A model generated the notes under the pieces. That model ran no database searches and was not told the origin of the DNA. It was given only the letters and a program-made list of their open reading frames with translations. A stretch of 25,947 nucleotides of DNA from CAIJXO01 sp964485905 (GTDB lineage Bacteria; Patescibacteriota; Minisyncoccia; Phycocordibacterales; GWA1-40-21). Position numbers and translations under genes: made by a program. The stretch covers positions 1 through 25,947 of the forward strand of contig CAZAJY010000009.1 of assembly GCA_964485905.1 (NCBI GenBank), given 5' to 3'. How positions within the stretch are numbered: position 1 is the first letter of the stretch; the number at the start of each line of letters is the position of its first letter. Below, piece after piece: positions 1 through 5,982 of this stretch.

Positions 1-154
1 GCTAAAGCGTAAGCGAAGCTTCTCATACCGAAGTATGGGGAAGCAACTGAAAAGGATTTCTTAGCAGTTATGTTTTCTAATTATTTTAAAGAGTAAATTA
101 GAATTCTCTACTTGCACAAAATAGGGGAATCAATTGTCTAGGCCTGTCGCCCCC
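1..154 (-). ncRNA. ssrA: tmRNA (ssrA), 5' part, cut by the window edge
   Basis: On the minus strand a G-rich 5' end at 154 (GGGGGCGACAGGCC...) is followed by an AT-rich stretch and then, at 70-63, CATAACTGCT, which resembles the tmRNA resume site. From GCT at 65-63 an open frame reads AKKSFSV...SFAYAL and then the first two bases of what would be an Ala codon at the window edge. The end matches the YALAA degradation-tag signature of E. coli-type tags. smpB, the obligate partner of tmRNA, lies just upstream on the same strand. A -10-like TAAAAT sits six bases before the proposed 5' end. The tRNA-like 3' half and tag stop codon fall outside the window, so the call rests on the 5' half and the tag alone. 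The usual TTCGAC near the 5' end appears here as CTAGAC, which is a departure from the family. Confidence 0.72.
15..44 (-). other. UUCG-capped hairpin inside the tmRNA tag frame
   Basis: On the minus strand CATAC-TTCG-GTATG (37-24) forms a perfect 5-bp stem with a UUCG tetraloop, extended below an asymmetric bulge by GCTTC/GAAGC (44-40 with 22-18). The hairpin lies within the tag reading frame, so the ribosome would have to unfold it while adding the tag. It may correspond to the helix that follows the tag start in other tmRNAs. Confidence 0.6.
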
Positions 155-156
155 TA

Positions 157-179
157 AAACATTTTATCGGATAAAATGT
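157..179. repeat. perfect inverted repeat ahead of ssrA
   Basis: AACATTTTAT-CGG-ATAAAATGTT: two 10-base arms around a 3-base loop, directly upstream of the tmRNA 5' end. It could be a regulatory site, a processing hairpin or, together with the next hairpin, part of a termination region. Confidence 0.6.
161..166 (-). promoter_or_regulatory. -10 box of the tmRNA gene
   Basis: TAAAAT on the minus strand, six bases upstream of the G at 154 that starts the proposed tmRNA. No good -35 is visible. The box lies inside the right arm of a perfect palindrome (157-179). Confidence 0.45.
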
Positions 180-228
180 TTGGGCGAACAAATTTAAATT
201 AGAAAATTTAAATTTGTTTTAGCCCAAA
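179..228. terminator. long AT-rich hairpin downstream of the GIY-YIG gene
   Basis: Outer arms TTTGGGC (179-185) and GCCCAAA (222-228) enclose perfect 14-base arms 187-200 and 205-218 around the loop AGAA. It lies just 3' of the smpB/GIY-YIG pair and separates it from ssrA. There is no clean U-tract on the minus strand, so termination is an inference from position and stability. Confidence 0.5.
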
Positions 229-250
229 ACCAATACCCAATGAAATGTGG

Positions 251-520
251 TCAAACATGACCTATTTTATTTACATAATCTTTTAGGATTTTCTTCTTCT
301 CTCTCGAACCCCAAAGACTTTTTAAAAACCTCTCTCGGTTAAATGCAGATGCTTTATCTTTAGATTCTTCTCGATAAATTAGAACTAGAGGTAGTCTATT
401 TCTTGTTGCGATTACCTTACCTCGATTATGCTCTAATAACCTACGGTCTGGATCTTGTGTGCATCCAACATATAATCGATTATCCTTTTTGCTTAATAAT
501 ATGTAAACAAAATAGGTCAT
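251..520 (-). CDS. GIY-YIG nuclease superfamily protein, 89 aa
   Basis: Small single-domain GIY-YIG protein of the UPF0213/YhbQ type. The core can be read directly: VYI at residues 5-7, YVG at 17-19, Arg26/27, EHN at 30-32, and the conserved Glu at 63 in the helix ERFLKSLWG. These are the tyrosine, arginine and metal-binding glutamate positions of the family, so the fold and probably the active site are intact. Proteins this short carry no separate DNA-binding domain and their biological substrate is usually unknown. The gene starts 7 bases after smpB stops, which suggests one transcript, and it lies between smpB and ssrA. Family assignment is secure; function beyond a possible role in nucleic-acid cleavage is not. 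Confidence 0.9.
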   Translation of the reverse strand: MTYFVYILLSKKDNRLYVGCTQDPDRRLLEHNRGKVIATRNRLPLVLIYREESKDKASAFNRERFLKSLWGSREKKKILKDYVNKIGHV

Positions 521-527
521 ATTTTCC

Positions 528-977
528 TTATTCGTTTTTCAAAGTTCTTCTTATCTCTCTGTCTGTCTCTCTTTTCTTTATATTTTCTCTTTTATCGAAG
601 CTCTTTTTTCCTTTAGCAATACCGATTTCCAGTTTGAGCTTCCTACCTGCATTATACACCGCAATAGCCACGATTGTCAAGCCCTTTTTGCTTTCAATAT
701 CGGCCAAGTGTTTTATTTCTTTTTTAGTCAGTAATAATTTGCGATTTCGTAGCTGGTCAAAATCGACTGGCGCATTCGCTATTTGATAGGCGGGAATATT
801 AGATCCAATTAGGAAAGCTTCACTTCCTCGAATGGTCACATAGGCGCCTTCCAGAGACCCCTTTTTTTCTCTCACACTTTTTACTTCATAACCAAAAAGC
901 TCAATCCCAGCGGTGAATTTTTCCGTGATTTCATAATTAAAATATGCTTTTTTATTTTGTATTAAACTTTCGCTCAT
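528..977 (-). CDS. smpB: SsrA-binding protein SmpB
   Basis: SmpB binds the tRNA-like domain of tmRNA and brings it to stalled ribosomes for trans-translation. The 149-aa length is normal. The N-terminal part (NKKAYFNYEI...AGIELFGYEVKS) and the centre (GSNIPAY) follow the family's OB-fold pattern, and the basic C-terminal tail with GKKSFDKRENIKKR (about residues 122-135) is the tail that enters the decoding centre. The ATG at 977-975 is chosen because an extended -10 box ends six bases before it, with no ribosome-binding site between, so the message is probably leaderless. The likely tmRNA gene lies downstream on the same strand after one small gene. Confidence 0.96.
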   Translation of the reverse strand: MSESLIQNKKAYFNYEITEKFTAGIELFGYEVKSVREKKGSLEGAYVTIRGSEAFLIGSNIPAYQIANAPVDFDQLRNRKLLLTKKEIKHLADIESKKGLTIVAIAVYNAGRKLKLEIGIAKGKKSFDKRENIKKRETDREIRRTLKNE

Positions 978-983
978 GGGGTG

Positions 984-992
984 ATTCTAGCA
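984..992 (-). promoter_or_regulatory. extended -10 promoter of smpB
   Basis: TG-C-TAGAAT on the minus strand (992-984), then six bases (CACCCC), then the ATG at 977. Transcription would start at or within a base of the start codon. The box touches the outer end of the palindromic element at 991. Confidence 0.65.
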
Positions 993-1130
993 TAAAGTAG
1001 ACACCTGACCAACCGCCCCGCCTCGCAGACTCGGCACCCCTCCTTAGCTCAGGAGGGGGTCTGAATCATACCCCCTCGCTCAGTTGAGGAGGGGTGGTGA
1101 GGCTCTGCGAACCGGGGCGGTTGCTTTATG
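991..1130. repeat. palindromic MITE-like repeat, full copy
   Basis: Nearly the whole span is one imperfect palindrome. Outer arms are CATAAAG (991-997) and CTTTATG (1124-1130), then CAACCGCCCCG (1010-1020) and CGGGGCGGTTG (1113-1123). Inside are ACCCCTCCT...GGAGGGGGT (1036-1060) and its inverted partner (1070-1095) around the centre CTGAATCATA. Each inner half can also fold alone, for example CCCCTCCT-TAGCTC-AGGAGGGG. No protein is encoded. Related copies occur at 1509-1560, 16763-16900 and 18818-18856, so this is a dispersed family that may also act as a two-way terminator. Confidence 0.8.
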
Positions 1131-1136
1131 AATTCA

Positions 1137-1145
1137 TGCTAAAAT
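1137..1145 (+). promoter_or_regulatory. extended -10 promoter of the DUF559 gene
   Basis: TG-C-TAAAAT followed by six bases and ATG at 1152. It lies just outside the palindromic element, so the nuclease gene has its own promoter and a probably leaderless message. Confidence 0.65.
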
Positions 1146-1151
1146 AAATCA

Positions 1152-1526
1152 ATGCCCACCAACATCCATAATAAAAAATATCTTCAAGATGCGAGGAAGG
1201 AATTAAGAAAAAACATCACACCCGAAGAACTGGCATTATGGTACCAGCTTAGAAATAACCGCTTTTACGGTTACAATTTTAAAAGACAACACAGTGCTGG
1301 TAATTTTATTATTGATTTTTACTGTCCTCTCAAAAAACTAGCGATTGAATTGGATGGTAGTCAACATCTAGATAATATAGAATATGATAAAGAGAGGACT
1401 GATTTTTTAGAAAGTTTAGGGATTAAGGTAATTAGATTTTGGAATGATGAGGTAAATAAAAATATGCACGGTGTCTTATTAAAAATAAAGGAGGAATTAG
1501 AAACTCAGACCCCCTCTCTCAGTTGA
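1152..1526 (+). CDS. DUF559 (Vsr-like) endonuclease domain protein
   Basis: 124-aa protein of the DUF559 family, related in fold to very-short-patch-repair (Vsr) and other PD-(D/E)XK nucleases. The conserved core is complete: basic N-terminal helix, FIIDFYCP (52-59, Asp55), LAIELDGSQH (63-72, Glu66 and Asp68) and the final strand IKVIRFWNDEV (91-101). The natural substrate of such stand-alone proteins is unknown. The gene is flanked by copies of the palindromic repeat, and the last residues (TPSLS) plus the stop codon are encoded by the downstream copy, so repeat and gene are physically fused. Its start follows an extended -10 box by six bases. This gene-plus-repeat arrangement suggests a mobile or repeat-associated unit, but that role is inference. 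Confidence 0.88.
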   Translation: MPTNIHNKKYLQDARKELRKNITPEELALWYQLRNNRFYGYNFKRQHSAGNFIIDFYCPLKKLAIELDGSQHLDNIEYDKERTDFLESLGIKVIRFWNDEVNKNMHGVLLKIKEELETQTPSLS

Positions 1527-1560
1527 GGAGGGGTGGCTATTCTGATAGCTGGGGCGGTTG
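1509..1560 (+). repeat. half copy of the palindromic repeat, overlapping the DUF559 3' end
   Basis: Matches the right half of the 991-1130 element (1070-1123): ACCCCCTC.CTCAGTTGAGG..., then a sub-terminal region, then GGGGCGGTTG. The two make direct repeats around the DUF559 gene. Here the sub-terminal part is a perfect hairpin GCTAT-TCTG-ATAGC (1536-1549). The DUF559 stop codon TGA at 1524-1526 lies inside the repeat. Confidence 0.8.
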
Positions 1561-1592
1561 TCTTTGGGCGTGCTTTTTTATTAGCGATAAAA

Positions 1593-1623
1593 GACGGGTA
1601 GAGGTGGTGTTCCTCTACCCGTC
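1593..1623 (-). terminator. Rho-independent terminator of the 102-aa gene
   Basis: Perfect 12-bp stem GACGGGTAGAGG / CCTCTACCCGTC around a 7-base loop, followed on the minus strand by TTTTAT (1592-1587). Placed just 16 bases after the stop of the minus-strand gene at 1639. Confidence 0.88.
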
Positions 1624-1638
1624 GCAGTTACGCGTTTC

Positions 1639-1947
1639 TCACTCACAACTGGCGAGTTCAATCAGTCGCTGTCCCTCGTCTGGTTCAAACTCCAGATTTG
1701 GACCACTGACCTGGCGAACTTCAAGGACTCCTTCTTTGGGTTCGAACTTGATTATCCGCCAGTCTTTCTCGCAGGTGCTGACTGACAACCGGGTTGTCAT
1801 GTTGGTGAAGATGCAGGCACAAGCGTGGCCGACATATTCAAACAAGGTGCTATCCTTGATACCGCACTGAAAGTGTTCAGTCAGTCCGCTCAAGGTGTGA
1901 ATGATGACAAGTAACTGTCCGTCGTATCTCTGATGAAGGGTGTTCAT
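1639..1947 (-). CDS. hypothetical protein, 102 aa, orphan cassette
   Basis: I do not recognise the family. The 102-aa product is soluble-looking, with four cysteines (about residues 28, 44, 59 and 101), no signal peptide or membrane span, and an acidic C-terminal half ending ...LIELASCE. The reality of the gene is supported by its signals: a -35/-10 pair TTGTAT-N17-TAAGAT (2009-1981), a strong Shine-Dalgarno AAAGGAG five bases from the ATG, and a textbook terminator downstream. Such a ribosome-binding site is exceptional in this window. The stretch is visibly richer in G and C and uses codons such as CTG and GTC that its neighbours avoid, which suggests recent transfer or a lineage-specific gene class. 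An overlapping plus-strand frame lacks such signals. Confidence 0.7.
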   Translation of the reverse strand: MNTLHQRYDGQLLVIIHTLSGLTEHFQCGIKDSTLFEYVGHACACIFTNMTTRLSVSTCEKDWRIIKFEPKEGVLEVRQVSGPNLEFEPDEGQRLIELASCE

Positions 1948-1950
1948 AAC

Positions 1951-1958
1951 TCTCCTTT
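1951..1958 (-). promoter_or_regulatory. strong Shine-Dalgarno site of the 102-aa gene
   Basis: AAAGGAGA on the minus strand ending three bases before the ATG at 1947. It fixes the start codon and is one of only two strong ribosome-binding sites seen in the window. Confidence 0.8.
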
Positions 1959-1980
1959 CTTAGTGTGCTATTCCTTATTC

Positions 1981-2009
1981 ATCTTATACTTATAAAAATA
2001 AAAATACAA
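1981..2009 (-). promoter_or_regulatory. promoter of the 102-aa gene
   Basis: TTGTAT (2009-2004), 17-base spacer, TAAGAT (1986-1981) on the minus strand, predicting a start near 1974 and a leader of about 27 bases that contains the Shine-Dalgarno site. Confidence 0.6.
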
Positions 2010-2032
2010 TCACTTTATTTTTCCGTAATTTA

Positions 2033-2041
2033 TGTTATTAT
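2033..2041 (+). promoter_or_regulatory. extended -10 promoter of ftsH
   Basis: TG-T-TATTAT followed by six bases (CTTTCT) and the ATG at 2048. Predicts a leaderless ftsH message. Confidence 0.62.
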
Positions 2042-2047
2042 CTTTCT

Positions 2048-4012
2048 ATGCCAATACTAAATAAAAAAGGGTTAAATCAGCCATTAAGAAAAGGTGGTAA
2101 GGGGGGTCGGGGAAGGATGCCGAAGTTTTTTGGTCGTGGATCATTATTTTCCAATATCATAAATATAGTTTTAATTTTATTGATTATCGTATCTCTTTAC
2201 TCTATGATCAGTGGTGGCGATAAGGCATCAGAAAATATTGCTATTTCGCAATTAGCATCTGATATTTCCGCTGGTTTAGTACAGGAAATAAAAGTAAACG
2301 GTAATGATTTGACAATTATTTATAATAAGACTGGTACTAGTACCGAAGGAATTATAAAAGAATCTAAAAAAGAAGAAGGCACCGCTCTGACTGATACCTT
2401 AACTAATTATGAGGTGGCTCAAGATAAATTATCGGCGGTTAAAATTGAAATCAAGGCTGAAGGCGGTTTTGGTTACTGGTTAATGATCTTGGGACCATTT
2501 TTAATTCCACTTATTTTTATTGCTTTTTTTATTTGGTTTTTAACTCGACAGGTAAAAGGAGCGGGGATGCAAGCTTTCTCTTTTGGCCAAAGTAAGGCGC
2601 GAATGAGTTTACCAAATGATAAGACACAAAAAATTACTTTTAAGGACGTTGCTGGAGCAAAAGAGGCAAAAGAGGAATTATCTGAAGTAGTAGATTTCCT
2701 TAAAAATCCTAAAAAGTTTCTAGAAATTGGTGCACGAATACCAAAGGGTATTCTTTTGATGGGAGCACCAGGAACGGGTAAAACACTTTTGGCTCGAGCC
2801 GTAGCGGGAGAAGCCAGCGTTGCCTTCTTCTCTATCTCTGGTTCAGAGTTCGTGGAAATGTTTGTCGGTGTTGGTGCTAGCCGTGTGCGTGATTTATTTA
2901 AAATGGCTAAACAGATGGCGCCGGCAATTATTTTTGTAGATGAAATTGATGCGGTCGGGCGCGTCCGTGGCGCTGGTATGGGTGGTGGTAATGATGAGCG
3001 TGAGCAAACCTTGAACCAAATTTTGGTAGAAATGGATGGTTTTGAGCCCAATGAAAAAGTGATTGTCATGGCCGCTACTAATCGACCAGATGTTCTGGAT
3101 CCAGCCTTACTTCGACCGGGACGTTTTGATCGCCGGGTGGTGATTGATTTGCCCGATCGAGCTGATCGCGAAGCTATTTTACAGGTACACGCTAAAGAAA
3201 AACCATTTGGTGAAGATGTAAATCTAAAAGTAATTGCCGAAAGAACGCCAGGTTTTTCTGGAGCGGATTTATATTCTTTAATGAATGAAGGCGCAATTTT
3301 AGCGGCACGAGAAAATCGTACAAAAATTGCCCAGTTTGATTTGATTCGTTCCATTGAAAAAGTCATGATGGGTCCAGAAAGAAAAAGTCATTTGCTTTCT
3401 AAGAAAGAAAAAGAACTTACTGCCTATCATGAAGCTGGCCATGCTATTGTCTCTTCGGTTTTACCATTTGCCGATCCAGTGCATAAAATCTCAATCATTT
3501 CTCGTGGGCGTGCCGCCGGTTACACTTTAAAATTACCTTTGGAAGATAGAAAATTACAAAGTAAAAAAGAATTTTTGGATGATATCGCTGTATCTTTGGG
3601 TGGTTATGTAACTGAAAAATTAATTTATAATGATATTACTACGGGGCCATCAAATGATTTGCAAGTCTCCACGGCCTTAGCTCGGGAAATGGTGACGAAA
3701 TATGGTATGTCCGATAAATTAGGGCCAATTGCTTTAGAGGGTGAGGGTGGCCGAGCGATGTTTGGTAAAGGGGTGGAGGATAATGAACATTCCGAAAAGG
3801 TTTCCGCCCAAATTGATAGCGAAGTGGCTGAGATTATGGAAAATGCTCGAGCAAAAGCTTTGGATATTATTACGACTCATCGCAAAGCCCTAGATGCTGT
3901 CGCGCAAAGATTAATTGAAACGGAAACTATTGAACGCGATGATTTTGAAAAAATAATTCTCGCCCACGGTATTATTCCCAAAAAGAAATTAGATATTGAG
4001 CATCAGGCTTAA
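2048..4012 (+). CDS. ftsH: ATP-dependent zinc metalloprotease FtsH
   Basis: Membrane-anchored AAA+ protease that extracts and degrades membrane and short-lived soluble proteins. The 654-aa product has two membrane spans (about 36-54 and 144-166) around a short extracytoplasmic domain, then the AAA+ module with Walker A GAPGTGKT (239-246), Walker B IIFVDEID (294-301) and the second region of homology ending RPGRFDR (356-362). The protease domain carries the zinc motif HEAGH (461-465) and the third ligand Asp in SNDLQ (about 537). The start at 2048 is favoured by the promoter spacing. It adds a Gly/Lys/Arg-rich stretch of 23 residues before Met24 (2117), which is the alternative start and gives a more usual N-terminus. 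An MFS transporter follows 14 bases after the stop, probably in the same transcript. Confidence 0.97.
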   Translation: MPILNKKGLNQPLRKGGKGGRGRMPKFFGRGSLFSNIINIVLILLIIVSLYSMISGGDKASENIAISQLASDISAGLVQEIKVNGNDLTIIYNKTGTSTEGIIKESKKEEGTALTDTLTNYEVAQDKLSAVKIEIKAEGGFGYWLMILGPFLIPLIFIAFFIWFLTRQVKGAGMQAFSFGQSKARMSLPNDKTQKITFKDVAGAKEAKEELSEVVDFLKNPKKFLEIGARIPKGILLMGAPGTGKTLLARAVAGEASVAFFSISGSEFVEMFVGVGASRVRDLFKMAKQMAPAIIFVDEIDAVGRVRGAGMGGGNDEREQTLNQILVEMDGFEPNEKVIVMAATNRPDVLDPALLRPGRFDRRVVIDLPDRADREAILQVHAKEKPFGEDVNLKVIAERTPGFSGADLYSLMNEGAILAARENRTKIAQFDLIRSIEKVMMGPERKSHLLSKKEKELTAYHEAGHAIVSSVLPFADPVHKISIISRGRAAGYTLKLPLEDRKLQSKKEFLDDIAVSLGGYVTEKLIYNDITTGPSNDLQVSTALAREMVTKYGMSDKLGPIALEGEGGRAMFGKGVEDNEHSEKVSAQIDSEVAEIMENARAKALDIITTHRKALDAVAQRLIETETIERDDFEKIILAHGIIPKKKLDIEHQA

Positions 4013-4026
4013 AATAGAAATTATCT

Positions 4027-5238
4027 ATGGACAGAAAAAAAGCTATCGCCTTTGCAATAAAGATTTTTCCTTTTGCTTTGAACATTGCTATCATTGATTT
4101 TCTTATTCCGATTAAATATGACACTATATTAGATCGCCTACCATTGCTTGGTTTGCTTGTGACAGTAGCCTGGGTGGCCTCAAATTTTCTGGATTTTATT
4201 GTTGGTTATTTAACCGATCATGTTGGTGTTCGAAAGATTTTGCAATCGGGCGTGATTGTTTGTCTCGCCGGTTCATTACTTTTTGCTATTTCTGACAATA
4301 TTACGGTGATGACAATTGGTGTATTCCTTTGGGGTTTGAGTTATATCATAATGACTGTGCCATCAGATGCCTATGTTTTGTCAGAATTTTCTAAACCCTA
4401 TCGTGGCTCGGCCTATGGTTGGTTATATTTTTCTCAAAATATTGGTTATGCTATCGCGCCGTTACTGGCCTATTTCTTTATAATTAAATTTGGCATGAAC
4501 ATTTCCATTTTAATTGCTGCTTTGATTGCCGTTATTTCTTTCCCCCTTTTCTCGGATGTGAAAAGCCATAGTAAAAAGATGAGCTTATTTTCTGGTCTTA
4601 AACACGCTATTTTTGAAAAGAATATGCTAAAAGAGATTTTAGAAGATTTAGGCAAAATGAAATTTCGTCAGTACTCTCTCCTTTTTAACGTTTTTATTTC
4701 TAGTGTTTGGTTTATTGTTGTCTTAATTGGCTCACCTCTTTTATTTTTTCACGCAGATAGTGATCTTTTCCACGGAGCTCTTTTGTCTTTCTTTTTTATG
4801 TTACCTCTTGCTCTAGTTGTGATACCTTATGGCCGACTAGCAAACTCACAAAGCAGAAGAAGAAAAATGATAGTCTTTGGTTTATTGACGGGAGCGGTTT
4901 CTTTAATAATCTTTTATTTTATTCAAAATCTTTATTTCCTTTTTGTTTCAGCTTCTATAACCACCATTTTAATCTATTTAGGTTGGTCAGCTAGCGAAGT
5001 AGAAGTTTCCGAGCATTTACCGGAAGGGGAGAAAGCGGAATACATGGGAATTTATGCCTCGGCTCGTGATTGGGGTTATGATTTAGCCCCTTTATTCTAT
5101 GGTTTACTGGCTTCCATTAATCTTAAATTACCTTTCCTAGTGGTTGGTTTTCTTATTTTATTGGCAGGAATCATTTCAATTTTTGCTCAGCGTACAGATC
5201 ATAAGATAATTAAACCTACCTCCCCGGTAGTGAATTAG
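4027..5238 (+). CDS. major facilitator superfamily (MFS) transporter
   Basis: 403-aa polytopic membrane protein with about twelve hydrophobic segments split by a central basic loop (about residues 180-215), the usual 6+6 MFS layout. The signature loop between helices 2 and 3 is present as GYLTDHVGVRK (about 59-69), matching the GxLaDrxGxkk motif A. Near the C-terminus a polar stretch with EVEVSEHLPEGEKAEYMG resembles the loop seen in several multidrug-type carriers. The substrate cannot be told from sequence. It begins 14 bases after ftsH with no ribosome-binding site of note and no separate promoter that I trust, so it is probably co-transcribed with ftsH. No clear terminator follows. Confidence 0.87.
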   Translation: MDRKKAIAFAIKIFPFALNIAIIDFLIPIKYDTILDRLPLLGLLVTVAWVASNFLDFIVGYLTDHVGVRKILQSGVIVCLAGSLLFAISDNITVMTIGVFLWGLSYIIMTVPSDAYVLSEFSKPYRGSAYGWLYFSQNIGYAIAPLLAYFFIIKFGMNISILIAALIAVISFPLFSDVKSHSKKMSLFSGLKHAIFEKNMLKEILEDLGKMKFRQYSLLFNVFISSVWFIVVLIGSPLLFFHADSDLFHGALLSFFFMLPLALVVIPYGRLANSQSRRRKMIVFGLLTGAVSLIIFYFIQNLYFLFVSASITTILIYLGWSASEVEVSEHLPEGEKAEYMGIYASARDWGYDLAPLFYGLLASINLKLPFLVVGFLILLAGIISIFAQRTDHKIIKPTSPVVN

Positions 5239-5251
5239 AAGCATTTAAACT

Positions 5252-5300
5252 ATAGTTGTCTTATTTATTTGAACTGATATAATGTAGTTATATCAACTAT
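5252..5300. promoter_or_regulatory. promoter with overlapping palindromic operator-like sites
   Basis: The extended -10 box TG-A-TATAAT (5275-5283) is itself the left arm of a palindrome TGATATAA-TGTAG-TTATATCA (5275-5295). A second palindrome TAGTT-ATATC-AACTA (5285-5299) overlaps it, and ATAGTTG (5252-5258) is repeated inverted as CAACTAT (5294-5300). Dyads across the -10 box are typical of repressor sites, and the next gene encodes a helix-turn-helix protein, so self-repression is a reasonable inference. Confidence 0.55.
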
Positions 5301-5319
5301 TAATCCAAGGTTCAATAAA

Positions 5320-5979
5320 ATGGCACGTATAAAAGATAAATCAAAGGTAATAAAACTAAGAAAGAAGGGAATGAGTTACAGCCAAATCAAAGCTGAGCTC
5401 GGTATTAGTAAAAGCACTTTGAGTGGGTGGCTAAATAATATGCCATTATCAGAAAAGAGGATAAGAGAGTTAAGGGATTTTAGCCCTATGAGAATAGAAA
5501 GATGTAGAAATACTAAGATGAAGAAACGTCAGTCTCGTTTGGATTCTGTATACGCAGTGGTGTTAAAAGACATAGGAAAATTATCAACAAGAGATTTATT
5601 TTTAGCTGGTCTATTTCTTTACTGGGGTGAAGGAACAAAAGTTAATAAATATTCTACAGCTTTTACAAATACCGACCCGGTGATGGTCAAATTTTTTATA
5701 AAATGGGTAACGACATGCTTTGATATCAAGAAAACAGACTTAGATATACTCTTACATTTGTATGAAGATATGAACATAAAAAAAGCTACAAAATTCTGGT
5801 CAAAAGAATTAGACATACCATTGGACCAATTTAAAAAACCGTATATAAAAACATCAAAATTATCTGGTTTAACTTATAAAGGCGGATTTGGAAAGGGGAC
5901 ATGTAATGTGAGAATATCAGGTAGGGATTTAGCTGAATATATTAATCAAGCTTTAAAATATATAAGAGATAGTGTATAA
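5320..5979 (+). CDS. helix-turn-helix protein with LAGLIDADG-like C-terminal region
   Basis: 219 aa. Residues 7-40 form a resolvase-like helix-turn-helix (KLRKKGMSYSQIKAELGISKSTLSGWL). After a basic linker, residues 92-130 read LFLAGLFLYWGEG...TNTDPVMVKFFIKW, which resembles the LAGLIDADG motif with following GEG seen in homing endonucleases and WhiA-like regulators. The equivalent acidic residue would be Glu104. Similar HTH proteins with a YWGEG motif are frequent in Patescibacteria, generally without assigned function. The gene is ATA- and AGA-rich compared with its neighbours: most isoleucines are ATA. It stands alone between the ftsH operon and a tRNA gene, under a palindromic promoter, which suggests an accessory or mobile origin. 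It may be a DNA-binding regulator or a degenerate homing-type nuclease. Domain assignment of the C-terminus is tentative. Confidence 0.7.
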   Translation: MARIKDKSKVIKLRKKGMSYSQIKAELGISKSTLSGWLNNMPLSEKRIRELRDFSPMRIERCRNTKMKKRQSRLDSVYAVVLKDIGKLSTRDLFLAGLFLYWGEGTKVNKYSTAFTNTDPVMVKFFIKWVTTCFDIKKTDLDILLHLYEDMNIKKATKFWSKELDIPLDQFKKPYIKTSKLSGLTYKGGFGKGTCNVRISGRDLAEYINQALKYIRDSV

Positions 5980-5982
5980 AAG

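Noticed and set aside
403..786. Plus-strand open frame of 127 codons opposite smpB and the GIY-YIG gene
   Set aside because: It is antisense to two well-supported genes, has no family resemblance and is a low-complexity hydrophobic translation.
991..1130. CRISPR-like interpretation of the repeated hairpins
   Set aside because: Copies are few, dispersed, of unequal length and not separated by regular spacers; no cas genes are present.
1523..1870. Plus-strand open frame of 115 codons after the DUF559 gene
   Set aside because: It runs through the palindromic repeat and the terminator stem, and lacks the promoter and Shine-Dalgarno that the opposite-strand gene has.
2473..3366. Minus-strand open frame of 297 codons inside ftsH
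   Set aside because: Shadow of a strongly conserved AAA+ region; serine/arginine/isoleucine-rich translation without any domain.
5207..5233. CTACC/GGTAG stem at the end of the MFS gene as a terminator
   Set aside because: Only five base pairs, located inside the coding sequence and without a U-run.
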